A program made the translations under genes and the position numbers. The notes below the pieces were generated by a model. The model was given only the letters and a program-made list of their open reading frames with translations. It was not told where the DNA came from and ran no database searches. Source: Voacanga thouarsii (Eukaryota > Streptophyta > Magnoliopsida > Gentianales > Apocynaceae). Taken from it: DNA of 64,000 nucleotides. The DNA is taken from positions 3,348,001-3,412,000 of the forward strand of contig JANUWF010001942.1 in the NCBI GenBank assembly GCA_026120185.1, in the 5' to 3' direction. Positions 36,237 to 47,640 of this stretch are shown piece by piece (position 1 is the stretch's first letter; every line of letters starts with the position of its first letter).

Positions 36237-36525
36237 CCACCTTTTATACCATGTTTTCAGGTCGATCCTACTGTGGAGATGAATAGCTAGATTTGTTGCC
36301 TATGCTTTGAAGACTTTATATTATTTTTCTTATGTGTTGTTTTGATAGATGGTAGCGAACAATTTATTTTGGATTTATTCATGTATTTTTGAGTTGTAAT
36401 AAGTTCAATTTCAAGGTATTACTTTTATTTTCTTTTGTGTGACCTAGTTATAAAGACCCCTTGTCCTTTGGACGGGGCGACATCCCCGGCCCTGTCGGGC
36501 CTAGGTAATGGGGTGTTACAAGAGT

Positions 36526-36719
36526 CTTTTTCTTTCAAATACCAACAGCCCCCAATTGATTTCCAGAAAAAAAAAATAAAAATAAACCCTATAAAAGGGC
36601 TTTTTTATTTGGCAATACATAAAGGAGAGCGAATAGGGATTGGGGAAAGGAGTGAGAGTATTGAATACTTGTCACATTTGAATAATCAGTCCAAAGAAAG
36701 GAAAGGACAAATTACTTAC
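36526..36719. other. Host DNA between LTR copy D and the Copia cluster
   Basis: A short sliver of host sequence with no gene. It ends with CTTAC (36715-36719), the left target-site copy of the Copia cluster. Confidence 0.6.
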
Positions 36720-37086
36720 TGTTATAAAATTAGGGTAGTGTTAGAATAAAATCTACACACTACACACTAAGAAAATTCTAACTATTCTTTGCACAAGAAT
36801 TTCTCTTCAAACTTCTCTCTTTCTTTCTCTCACAATTCTTTCTCCAATCTTTCTTTCACTAATCTTTCTTTCACAAAATGATGGTGTATTACAAGCTTAG
36901 AGAATAGCTCTATTTATAGAGCTCTAATTAGTGAAATACATCATGGCATACATCATCTTCAACTAATCTCAATTAATGGTGTCTCCACTAAATGGTGGAC
37001 ATCCATAAAAATCTTCTAATAATTCACATAAATCCATAATTAGTGGAGCCTCCACTAATTAATGGAGATTCCAATAATTCATAACA
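36720..37086 (-). repeat. Copia cluster LTR1 (3' LTR of the full element)
   Basis: 367 bp. On the minus strand it is preceded by the polypurine tract ccaagggggag (about 37087-37097), which identifies it as the 3' LTR. Confidence 0.92.
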
Positions 37087-37211
37087 CTCCCCCTTGGATG
37101 TCCATCCATTACATAAAGAATATGCCTCGTTAAAACCTTACTAGATAAAAACCCAGTGGGAAAAAAAATCTAGTGAAGGAAAAAGAGTACACTATTCTAT
37201 ATGTCCATTTA

Positions 37212-40200
37212 TTACTCCCCACGATGAGATGATTCCTTTAAATCTTTAAACCGACGCATACCGATTTTATATCTCAACTTTTCAAATGTTGCGGTCGGTA
37301 AAGTCTTCGTGAAAATATCTGCGAGGTTATCACATGACCGAATTTGTAGCACATCAATTTCACCTTTCTTACGGAGTTCATGAGTAAAGAAGAATTTTGG
37401 TGAAATATGTTTTGTCCGATCTCCTTTAATATATCCTCCTCGTAATTGAGCTATGCAAGCTGCATTGTCTTCATAAAGAGGAGTTGGAATACCTTTGATT
37501 GATGATAATCCACAACTTTCTCGGATATAATGAATCATGGATCTTAGCCATACACATTCTCGACTTGCTTCATGAATGGCTATAATTTCGAGCATGATTT
37601 GAAGAAGTAGGCTGCTATAGATTGTTTCGTAGAACGCCATGATATAGCGGTATTTCCACATGTAAATAGATAGCCCGTTTGAGAACGTGCTTTATGTGGA
37701 TCGAGATAAATAACCGACATCTGCATAACCTATCAATGTTGGATTGGTTTTATTTGAATAAAATAATCCGAGATCAATTGTACCTTGGAGATATCGAAGG
37801 ACTTGTTTAATTCCATTCCAATGTCGTCGTGTTGGTGAAGAACTAAATCTTGCTAATAAATTGACGACGAAAGCAATATCGGGCCGTGTGTTATTAGCAA
37901 GATACATCAATGCACCAATTGCCTTTGAGATATGGTACTTCGGGACCAAGGAGTTCTTCATCATTTTCTTGAGGTCGGAAAGGATCTTTATCCACATTTA
38001 ATGATCGGACGATCATTGGAATACTCAATGGATGTGCTTTGTCCATGTAAAATCTTTTTAGCACTTTTCTTTGTATATGTTGATTGATGAATAAATGTTC
38101 CACTCTCCAAATGTTCAATTTGTAAACCAAGGCAAAATTTGGTTTTACCAAAATCCTTGATTTCGAATTCTCTTTTTAAATAATCAATTGTTTCTTGGAG
38201 CTCTTCGGGAGTTCCAATAAGATTAATATCATCAACATATATAGCTAATATCACAAATTTAGAACCAGATTTCTTAATAAAAACGCATGGACATACCTGG
38301 TCATTTTTAAATCCAGCTTTCAATAAATATTCACTAAGACGTGTGAACCACATGCGCCCAGTTGCTTCGAGGCCATATAATGATTTACGCAACTTGATGG
38401 AGTAATTTTCACGAGGATAATGTTTATATGCTTCGAGGCATATGAAATCCTTCGGGGATTTTCATGTAAACATCATTTTCTAAATTTCCATACAAGTAAG
38501 CGGTGACAACATCTAATAGGCGCATATCTATCTTTTCATGTCTTGCTAAGTCGATAAGATATCGGAGTGTAATAGCATCAACAACGGGAGAATAAGTTTC
38601 ATCATAATCAATACCTGGTCTTTGTGAAAAACCTTGGGCTACTAATCGCGCTTTATATCGAACGATTTCACTCTTTTCATTGCGCTTTCGCACAAATATC
38701 CATTTGTAGCCAACGGGTTTTATACCTTACGGTGTTCGGATTGCGAGTCCGAAGACTTCACGTTTTGCCGGTGCATTTAACTCCGATTGAATCGCATCTT
38801 TCCATTGCAGCCAATCTTTTCTATGCAGAGCATTCATCAAGCGATATTGGTTCGGGATCATCATTATCTGTGTAACATCAAGAGATATATTGTATGCAAA
38901 TATATTATCAATAACGAGTTTCTATCCGATTCCAACTTCTACTGGAAGTGGTATAATTGATAGAAATTTCGGTGTTACTTTCATCAACTTACGGTTCTTT
39001 GTCATCGGTTCTCTCTTGGTCTTTATCATTCTTTTCTTCAATATGATCTTACGGATCATTTAATCCTCTTTTCTTTCGAGGATTTTTATCTTTAGAACCA
39101 AGAGGTCGGCCACGCTTACGGCGTGTTTTTGACTCGGCGGCTATAGGTATAATATTTTGTTACTGCTTGGAACTTCAATTCGAATAGGAGCATTTATAGG
39201 CTGGAATATGCGATTTTGTAACTCTTACGGAGTCAACAAAAGCGTACGGCATTTGATTTGCAATGCTTTGCAAATGAATTATCTTTTGAACTTCAAGTTC
39301 ACATGCGCTTGTGCGCGGATCAAGATAATTTAATGATGTTGTCCAATCAAGATCCTTTTTATCTTGTTTGGGTTCTCCCCTAATTTAGGGAATAATGATT
39401 CATCAAAATGACAATCGGCAAATCTTCTTGTGAATACATCTCTGTCGGAGGTTCAACATACACGATAATAGAGGGAGAATCATATCCAACGTATATCCCC
39501 TTTCTTCTTTGAGGACCCATCTTTGTACGTTGGTTTGGTGCAATTGGAATATATACTGACACACCCAAAAATTCTTAAATGAGCAATATTTGGTTACGAC
39601 CCAAAAGCCAATTGCAAAGGAGAGAATTTATGATAACTAGGCTGGTCTTATACGTACAAGTGTTGCGGCATGTAGAATAGCATGTCCCCGAGGCGGATGT
39701 TGGGAGATTTGTTTTCATTAATAATGGTCTAGCAATTAATTGTAATCGTTTAATCAAAGATTCGACAAGACCATTACGTGTGTGAACATGAGCTACGGGA
39801 TGTTCAACATTAATCCCAATTGACATGCAATATGCATCAAAAGCATGTGATGAAAATTCACCGACATTATCCAAACGGATATTTTTAATGTGATGGTCGG
39901 AAATTGTGCTCGTAATTTAATTATTTGAGCAAGTAATCTCATAAACGCCGGGTTGCGAGTAGATAATAAACATACATGTGACCATCGGGATGATGCATCA
40001 ATTAAGACCATAAAATATTTGAACGGTCCACATGGTGGATCAATAGGTCCACAAATATCTCCGTGAATCCGTTCGAGAAATGTAGGACTTTCGGCTCCTA
40101 CTTTTACTGAGTGATGGTTTAACAATTAATTTTCCTAGGGAACATGCGGTACATGCGAATTTTTCTGATGTTAATATCCTTTTATGTTTTAAAGGATGAC

Positions 40201-41870
40201 CATGTGTATTCTCAATGATTCTTCTCATCATGGTAGATCCCGGATGACCCAACCGGTCATGCCAAATGCTAAAAGTAATAGGATCAGTAAACTTACGGTT
40301 TACTAGATGATGAATTTCAATTGTACGTATTTTTACAAAATATAGACCGAGTAGAAAAAGACGGCAGTTTTTCTAATACCGATTTCTTACCCAAATGCAT
40401 TTGAGTAATAAAAAGATGCTCAATCCCATTTTCCTCATTTGTTTCAACATGATACCCATTTATGCGGATATCTTTAAAACTCAATAAATTTCTTCGAATT
40501 TTGAGGAAAATAGTGCCTTATCAATAATAATTGTTGTTCCTTTAGGCAACAATATACTAGCTCTTCAGGAGCCCTCAATTACATTTGCACTACCGTTTAT
40601 CGTATAAATATTTATTTCTCCCATTTTGAGATCAGAAAAATATTTCTCATTTTTTAGTATGGTGTGTGTAGTTCCACTATCAATAATGCATACATCATCA
40701 TTAATAACAACCATCTGAACACAAATATATATATGTAAACGTAAATATTATTAGAATAGAATGAAAATGAAAATACAAAAATATCAGGGTGAGGCTTTAG
40801 TTCTTTTGGACAACTTGCCATCACCAATTAAATGGTCTATCCTACCGTGCGGGTGTTCAAAAAAATCCGATACATCCATATGGGTAATATTGATATTAAG
40901 ATCTTCGGGATCACTATCGTCATCCTCAACATTATTTATTGGATGTTGAGAAAATTTTGCTTCCACATTTTTATTTTTCAATGAAGCTTGATACAATTCA
41001 ACTAAATGCTTAGCCAGTACGACAGTTTCGTGACCAATGACCTTTCATGCCACATCTATAACATATATCCTCATGCTTTTCTTCAATTTCTTTTTCTTTT
41101 CCCTTTTGATCTTTTCTGTTCCACTTCGGGTGGCGGTATTTCTCACGATTTGATTATAATTGTGATAAGGGAAATATCGAGCGTGTCTACGACCATAACC
41201 ACGACCACGGCCACGGCCACGGCCACGACCACGATTATAACGATGGCTTCTGCTGGAGCCAACGACATTCACTTACAGGAGTCTTTGTAGAGCCGATTGG
41301 TGCGGCTTCATGATTTCTCAATAATAACTCATTATTTTTCTCTGCAATGAGGAGGGCGATAATTAAATACGTAAATTTTGTATACCCCTTTTCTCGATAT
41401 TGTTCTTTGCGGGACAATATTCGAGACATGAAAGGTGGAGAATGTCTTCTCCAACATATCTTCATCGATCACTTTTTCTCCGCATAATTTTAATTGAGAT
41501 GTAATTTTATACATTGCGGAGCTATATTCATTCACGGTTTTAAAATCTTGCAACCTCGGGTGCAACCATTCATACCGTGCTGGTAGGTAGTACGACCATC
41601 TTCGGGTGGTCAAATCTTTCTTTTAAATTTACCCATAGGCCATATGGATCTTTTTCGGTAAGATATTCCATTTTTAAATTTTCATCGAGATGACGACGAA
41701 TAAAAATCAAAGCTTTAGCCTTGTGTTGTGCGAGATGCACTATTATTTGCTTGAATAGTTTCACTAAGGCCTTCGACATTTAGATGCATTTACGCATCGA
41801 GAACCCATGACATATAATTTTTTCCGGAAATATCAAGAGCTACAAATTCGAGTTTTGCGATGTTAGCCAT
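37212..41870 (-). pseudogene. Copia gag-pol of the full-length element (interrupted)
   Basis: Copia gene order on the minus strand. Gag starts MANIAKLEFVALDISG at 41870 and includes an RG-rich stretch and a degenerate zinc knuckle near 41040. The protease motif DSGTTHTIL lies near 40690. The integrase region is about 39570-40260. RT is about 37700-38760 with an intact YVDD at 38235-38250, and RNase H is at about 37212-37690 (YEDNAACI, ADIFTKTLP). Many frames are broken, yet the flanking LTR pair is almost identical, so the breaks do not fit slow decay. Most breaks lie where CAG or CTG would be expected and instead read CG-containing variants. Sequence error is a serious alternative to real mutation. 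Confidence 0.88.
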
Positions 41871-41966
41871 AGAGATCAATAAATGCGTACTGTCTTACGG
41901 CTTTGGTAACGGCGAAACTCGTGCTTAGTCTTCGGCTTTTGTGCGGTAGAGACTCGTGCGATAACG

Positions 41967-42333
41967 TGTTATAAAATTAGGGTAGTGTTAGAATAAAATC
42001 TACACACTACACACTAAGAAAATTCTAACTATTCTTTGCACAAGAATTTCTCTTCAAACTTCTCTCTTTCTTTCTCTCACAATTCTTTCTCCAATCTTTC
42101 TTTCACTAATCTTTCTTTCACAAAATGATGGTGTATTACAAGCTTAGAGAATAGCTCTATTTATAGAGCTCTAATTAGTAAAATACATCATGGCATACAT
42201 CATCTTCAACTAATCTCAATTAATGGTGTCTCCACTAAATGGTGGACATCCATAAAAATCTTCTAATAATTCACATAAATCCATAATTAGTGGAGCCTCC
42301 ACTAATTAATGGAGATTCCAATAATTCATAACA
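41967..42333 (-). repeat. Copia cluster LTR2 (5' LTR of the full element)
   Basis: 367 bp, near-identical to LTR1; I noticed one difference, AGTAAAATAC for AGTGAAATAC. On the minus strand it is followed by CGTTATCGCACGAG, the position of the primer binding site. On its other side it abuts a 3' stub with a polypurine tract, so it also serves as 3' LTR of a neighbouring truncated copy. Confidence 0.92.
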
Positions 42334-42491
42334 CTCCCCATTGGATGTCCATCCATTACATAAAGAATATGCCTCGTTAAAACCTTACTAGATAAAAACC
42401 CAGTGGGAAAAAAAATCTAGTGAAGGAAAAAGAGTACACTATTCTATATGTCCATTTATTACTCCCCCTGATGAGATGATTCCTTTAAATC
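42334..42491 (-). mobile_element. Copia 3' stub, 158 bp
   Basis: Matches 37087-37244 of the full element, including the polypurine tract, then breaks directly into LTR3. It reads CCCCTGATGAG where the full element reads CCCCACGATGAG. Confidence 0.85.
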
Positions 42492-42858
42492 TGTTATAAA
42501 ATTAGGGTAGTATTAGAATAAAATCTACACACTACACACTAAGCAAATTCTAACTATTCTTTGCACAAGAATTTCTCTTCAAACTTCTCTCTTTCTTTCT
42601 CTCACAATTCTTTCTCTAATCTTTCTTTCACTAATCTTTCTTTCACAAAATGATGGTGTATTACAAGCTTAGAGAATAGCTCTATTTATAGAGCTCTAAT
42701 TAGTGAAATACATCATGGCATACATCATCTTCAACTAATCTCAATTAATGGTGTCTCCACTAAATGGTGGACATCCATAAAAATCTTCTAATAATTCACA
42801 TAAATCCATAATTAGTGGAGCCTCCACTAATTAATGGAGATTCCAATAATTCATAACA
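42492..42858 (-). repeat. Copia cluster LTR3
   Basis: 367 bp. Its LTR terminus is joined directly to the 158-bp stub. Confidence 0.92.
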
Positions 42859-43295
42859 CTCCCCCTTGGATGTCCATCCATTACATAAAGAATATGCCTC
42901 GTTAAAACCTTACTAGATAAAAACCCAGTGGGAAAAAAAATCTAGTGAAGGAAAAAGAGTACACTATTCTATATGTCCATTTATTACTCCCCCTGATGAG
43001 ATGATTCCTTTAAATCTTTAAACCGACGCATACCGATTTTATATCTCAACTTTTCAAATGTTGCAGTCGGTAAAGTCTTCGTGAAAATATCTGCGAGGTT
43101 ATCACATAACCGAATTTGTAGCACATCAATTTCACATTTCTTCTGGAGTTCATGAGTAAAGAAGAATTTTGGTGAAATATGTTTTGTCCGATCTCCTTTA
43201 ATATATCCTCCTCGTAATTGAGCTATGCAAGTTGCATTGTCTTCATAAAGAGGAGTTGGAATATCTTTGATTGATGATAATCCACAACTTTCTCG
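42859..43295 (-). mobile_element. Copia 3' stub, 437 bp (end of RNase H and 3' UTR)
   Basis: Matches 37087-37523 of the full element over 437 bp and then breaks directly into LTR4. It preserves CTTCTGGAG where the full element has CTTACGGAG, giving an internal reference for the odd substitutions. Confidence 0.85.
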
Positions 43296-43662
43296 TGTTA
43301 TAAAATTAGAGTAGTGTTAGAATAAAATCTACACACTACACACTAAGCAAATTCTAACTATTCTTTGCACAAGAATTTCTCTTCAAACTTCTCTCTTTCT
43401 TTCTCTCACAATTCTTTCTCTAATCTTTCTTTCACTAATCTTTCTTTCACAAAATGATAGTGTATTACAAGCTTAGAGAATAGCTCTGTTTATAGAGCTC
43501 TAATTAGTGAAATACATCATGGCATACATCATCTTCAACTAATCTCAATTAATGGTGTCTCCACTAAATGGTGGACATCCATAAAAATCTTCTAATAATT
43601 CACATAAATCCATAATTAGTGGAGCCTCCACTAATTAATAGAGATTCCAATAATTCATAACA
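43296..43662 (-). repeat. Copia cluster LTR4
   Basis: 367 bp, sharing diagnostic variants with LTR3. Confidence 0.92.
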
Positions 43663-43717
43663 CTCCCCCTTGGATGTCCATCCATTACATAAAGAATATG
43701 CCTCGTTAAAACCTTAC

Positions 43718-45593
43718 ATATTTATCCATGCTTTTAAACATAAAATTATTAAAACAAGTGTATTTTTAGTCTATCCAACAAAGAAAAAAAAAAAAAAAAC
43801 CATTTTGCTCGTTGTTTTTGTTACCGTCCCTTTCAGTTGACTATCGATGGACATCGAGTCTTTTCATCAAAATTAAATTTTTCATTCGCCATCCTTCCTT
43901 TTATTTCCCCACTACAAAAATTAATTCAAATATCTAAATCCATCTCTTCTACTTTCCGTCCTTCCAATTCCTTCAATTCAAACAGACGGCATTGCCTGAA
44001 ACATAGACAACAGTTAGTCGCTTGACACATGCCCACAGAAGACCTATCCCTAAATCTTTCTTTTTCAGTGTTCTGCTAATTAGCTTGCAACCACCAAGGC
44101 AACATCCTTTTTGACGGCTATGATCAGAGCCATTAAGGGATCGAACTGTAACTAGAGATCATCAAGCTTCGCCTGATTTTGCTTCTTTTAAGTACTTATC
44201 ATTCAACATTCAGAACCTTAGTAGCAATACATACAATAGCAAAACAGATGCTGAGGGGTCATACAAGTCCACATTACCATACAAAGATTTCTAATTATGA
44301 CCATAATCTACCTAAAATTTCTCAAGGCATCAATTCCTCAATGCTTTCAGTAAACTCAGATTCCATACCATGTTCATGCATTATTCACAAGGAACCCTCT
44401 AACTACAAAGAACTTTAGTAGTAAAATTCAGATGAACTATCATTCAATCATCAATCATATACCTCAACCCCGATTCTTAAATCATCAGATGCTTCTTATA
44501 AGGGTCTCAGCTCCCCTGAAGCTCTGCAGGTATTCCCTTGAGAACAGTAGGGGCAACAGTTAACAAATGCTGCAGCCAAATTTTGTATGCTGCTACTTAC
44601 CAAAATGACCATTTTTTCAGCTTCTGAAAGTCCCAAAAGCCCATAGAGAAGTGCAGGATAAAAATTTTAAGTTCAAACATTTCATTTCTTACCGCAAAAA
44701 CCTTTACAACAAGATTATTAAGCCTGGACAACCAATATTCAATTGAATTATTAAGAGATGGTAAGAAAATTTGCAAACCATACAATGCATTCAAGGAAAA
44801 TGCACTTGAATATTAGAAATGATCATGGAATGAGTGTAAAAGTAAATCATGCCAAATAAAAAAACTTGGAAGTTCTTATGGAAGATATTTTATGTTCATG
44901 AAATGATGTGAGAAATCAAAATAAAGAAAGAATTAACAGTAAAGCACAAGAACTCAACACCATTTGACATAGCAACAGTTCCACATTTACCAGCAGCAAA
45001 GGAATTACAAAAAATAGCAAACTCAGGATGCCAAGTTGGCCTCCAAAATTACATCACCTCAGCAATAGCACTACTGAGTCAGCTAACTGAAAGATAGAAA
45101 AGCAAAATAAATAAGTAGGATACCATTGATAGGGTCAAGAGTTAGAGGAGATAAAAGAAACTCAACATAACTTAGCATGATGAACAAGAGCTTATATTCA
45201 AGTAATACAGCCTAAAAGAAAGAAAGAACCAATAGCAATCTCTCCCAGGGAGACGTCATAGTATATTTCCAAATTACGGGCTTAAGGTGAAGTCATATAT
45301 AACCATTTACATTCAAAAAGTTCCATACTACCTTTTCACCCACAAGTAAACAACATTTACCAAATACATAGCTGGACAAAACACGACTCCAAGAGGCACC
45401 AGTATAACTATAGAGACAAAATACATTTCAGCAGTTGGATAGAGCAGAACACACGCGAGAGAGAGAGAGAGAGAAGAGGGTTAGATCAAAGGTTAGGTTA
45501 CCTACCAAAGAAAACCCCCATTAGATACAAAATGCAAGCCCTGCAAATTAATACATATATTATAAATAATTGGCTACTTGTATACTCTGATAG
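43718..45593. other. Intergenic DNA
   Basis: No gene recognised. It starts with host sequence ATATTTATCCATGC at the Copia cluster edge. A poly-A run lies near 43781-43799 and a (GA)n run at 45457-45475. The last part probably contains the 3' UTR of the AT1G76660-like gene on the minus strand. Confidence 0.5.
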
Positions 45594-47640
45594 CTAGTCA
45601 TGCCATGCGAAGTCTCCTCTTCCTTGCCTCAAGCTTCGCCCTCTCCTATACTCAATTTCAGCATCGGAGCTTGATAAACCAAGATGATATTTCCGACTAA
45701 TTCTGGAAGCTCCTATCTTAGAAAAGATGTCCTCATCATCACTCAAAATGTGGTTTCCAGGTGCACTTCGGACAGAAAAATCTCCAGATTGCCTGTCAGG
45801 GAGATCACCTGAGAGATGAAAAGATAGTATGTTATTGCATACATGAAATAAGTGGCAAGAACACAAAGAAGGCCCAATCAGAGTTACTGCAGAAATCTGG
45901 ACTTGAAAAATCAATCGTGACGTGTAGAATGGGAGAGCCACATAATTAATTTTCTGCAGAAGACCAAGTCCAACTTACCATAAAATACGTGTTATAGAGG
46001 GCATTAATTGTATCTGCAGAGTCTTAACATGAAAAGTGTGAAATATTTAAAAAGCTGTACTTCAATTGACAGGCAAAAAATTCCTCATACTATCAATTGT
46101 GGCTAAAACATTATAGAGAGTAGAAACCAGGCCATGCGAGCAAATTTGAGCAATATCTTCTGGAATATCCTATCACTTTAATTTTACATTAAAGGGTAGA
46201 AGAAATTCTGTTTAAGAATAGATAAGTTCTAAAACTGGCGGAAAAATTAAAGCCAATTTTGAAAAGAGAGAGAAACATCAAGAGAGGCCATAGTACAAAG
46301 ACCAAGTGACCATAATAACCCTTAGCCCATAAACATGCTAAATTTTCAGTTTTGCATTAGATTTACTTTCAGCTGCTAGGAAAATAGTGAATCTCCCAAA
46401 CATAAATTAGAAATTTTCACTGGTGATACTAAGATAAGTTAGATAACTACTAAACATTTAAGCATTGATTTCCACCTTCAAAAGCATTGCTGGCAATTGG
46501 CATTTTATGCTCCACCTCCTCAACATGATTCAATCCTGGTTTACAGTGATGCGGATTCAGCATATTTTTCTTCTCTTTCTCAGCTTTAGCCTCCTTAGCT
46601 AATGCATCAGTCAGAATACTTTCCTCTTCAACTAGCTTATCAGGGGGAAAAGGTGACATGGTAAAAGAATCCTCCAAGACGTCAGATATCTCCACATAAT
46701 GAGTTGTTGTGACAATTTCATCAGCACTAAACCCAAATGATGCTCTGTAAGCTTCTATTTCCTCAACATCTTGTTTCGATGTCTTGTTCTGCCTGTTCTG
46801 ATGACCGTTTCCACCATTTGAGTAAGCATCTGATTCTTTGGAGACACTTAACCTCCCACCAGAATGTGGAAATGAAGAGGGATCCAGATAGAACTGGGCA
46901 AATGTAGCAGGACAGAAGAAATTTGAGTCTTGGGACTTCTTGGAAGCACCGGCTGCTTCAAGTCCAAACAGCCTGCCTGATTCTGACCTGGAAAATGCAG
47001 GCTCGTGTGAAGGAATTGAAGGATCCCATTGAGGTGAAAACTCCCTTTCTGGAAAAGATGATGATAGACCATCACGAGACGCCCTTGAAACAGGTGATCT
47101 CAGAGTACTTGCAGGACTTCCAGGAAAAAGTGAATATGTTGCTTGGGGATCAGTAGCAGAGATATAATTTGCCTTGCCAGTGTTTTTTAGATCCACAGAA
47201 GACGTAAGAAACTGAGCAAAGGGTACATCCGGTGAAGAGGGGGTGGTTAGGTGTGCCAACTCTGGTGGGGGTGTTAGAGGTGCAGTTGAAGGCTCAGTTG
47301 TAAAGGTTGAGAAAACTGGAGGAGACACTAGTTGTGTTTCATGGGCATAAGGACCAGTTGCAAACATTGTTGATGAAGGACCCCCAGGAGAATTTGCAGA
47401 CAAGAAACAACTGGGAGACTGAACTGTTGAAGGGAGCGCTGAATTAGAAAATGATGCAGGCGAAGATGGTGGAGCTAACAATGCTGCAGTTGGATTAGTC
47501 AACACTCCAGCTTGAGGTCCATTTGGCTGATTTGCTAATGAATTGGCCTCTGGAATGCGGGATGCAGGAACAATACGCTTCCCGCCTTTTTGCTTGCGAA
47601 AACATGCCAATCCACCCAAACATCCTCTCCATCGCTTGCG
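45594..47640 (-). CDS. AT1G76660-like Pro/Ser-rich protein (two exons, first coding exon missing)
   Basis: Two exons are clear. The upstream one is 47640-46476: its acceptor CTGACAG precedes CGC and its donor is GAAG|GTGGAA. The last one is 45808-45594, with acceptor CTCTCAG and a stop after FAWHD. Phases agree (G|GT), giving 459 residues starting RKRWRGCLGG. The sequence closely follows the Arabidopsis AT1G76660 group, annotated 'hydroxyproline-rich glycoprotein family', whose function is not settled. Conserved blocks include KGGKRIVPASRIPE, LAPPSSPASF, GPYAHETQLVSPPVFSTFTT, YRASFGFSADEI and SSDAEIEYRRGRSLR. I see no membrane helix, and despite the family name it does not look like a secreted wall protein. 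The real start, encoding roughly 10-15 more residues, must lie in an upstream exon that I could not place. Confidence 0.9.

Larger units (their letters stand above)
32257..36520 (+). mobile_element. Solo long LTR, copy D (Gypsy-like, 4.26 kb)
   Basis: It starts TGTGAAACTCC and ends GGGGTGTTACA, and is flanked by a perfect 5-bp duplication AGAGT (32252-32256 and 36521-36525). At 4,264 bp it is about 0.8 kb longer than B and C, and it contains a (CT)n run at 34150-34179. It shares the tRNA-like module near the start, the GAGTACTCAATAAGGGTAGG block, the TGAGAT hairpin and the terminal TTATAAAGACCCC block. It has no coding domain. The insertion sits about 1.1 kb upstream of the LYK5 start, so it could influence that promoter. 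Confidence 0.9.
36720..43717 (-). mobile_element. Young Copia cluster with four LTRs and truncated bodies
   Basis: Minus-strand Copia DNA arranged, in plus coordinates, as LTR1 (36720-37086), a full internal region (37087-41966), LTR2 (41967-42333), a 158-bp 3' stub (42334-42491), LTR3 (42492-42858), a 437-bp stub (42859-43295), LTR4 (43296-43662) and a 55-bp stub (43663-43717). Each LTR is 367 bp, TGTTATAAAATT...AATTCATAACA. LTR1 and LTR2 share variants (AAGAAAATT, CTCCAATC), whereas LTR3 and LTR4 share others (AAGCAAATT, CTCTAATC). The cluster begins after CTTAC and ends with CTTAC (43713-43717) directly before host DNA. Confidence 0.92.

Noticed and set aside
37212..41870. The Copia body as an ancient, slowly decayed element
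   Set aside because: Its LTR pair is almost identical and the lesions are of one repeated kind at CAG/CTG sites.
37212..41870. RIP- or deamination-type C-to-T mutation
   Set aside because: The changes create CG instead of removing it and include small insertions and two-base swaps, which deamination cannot produce.
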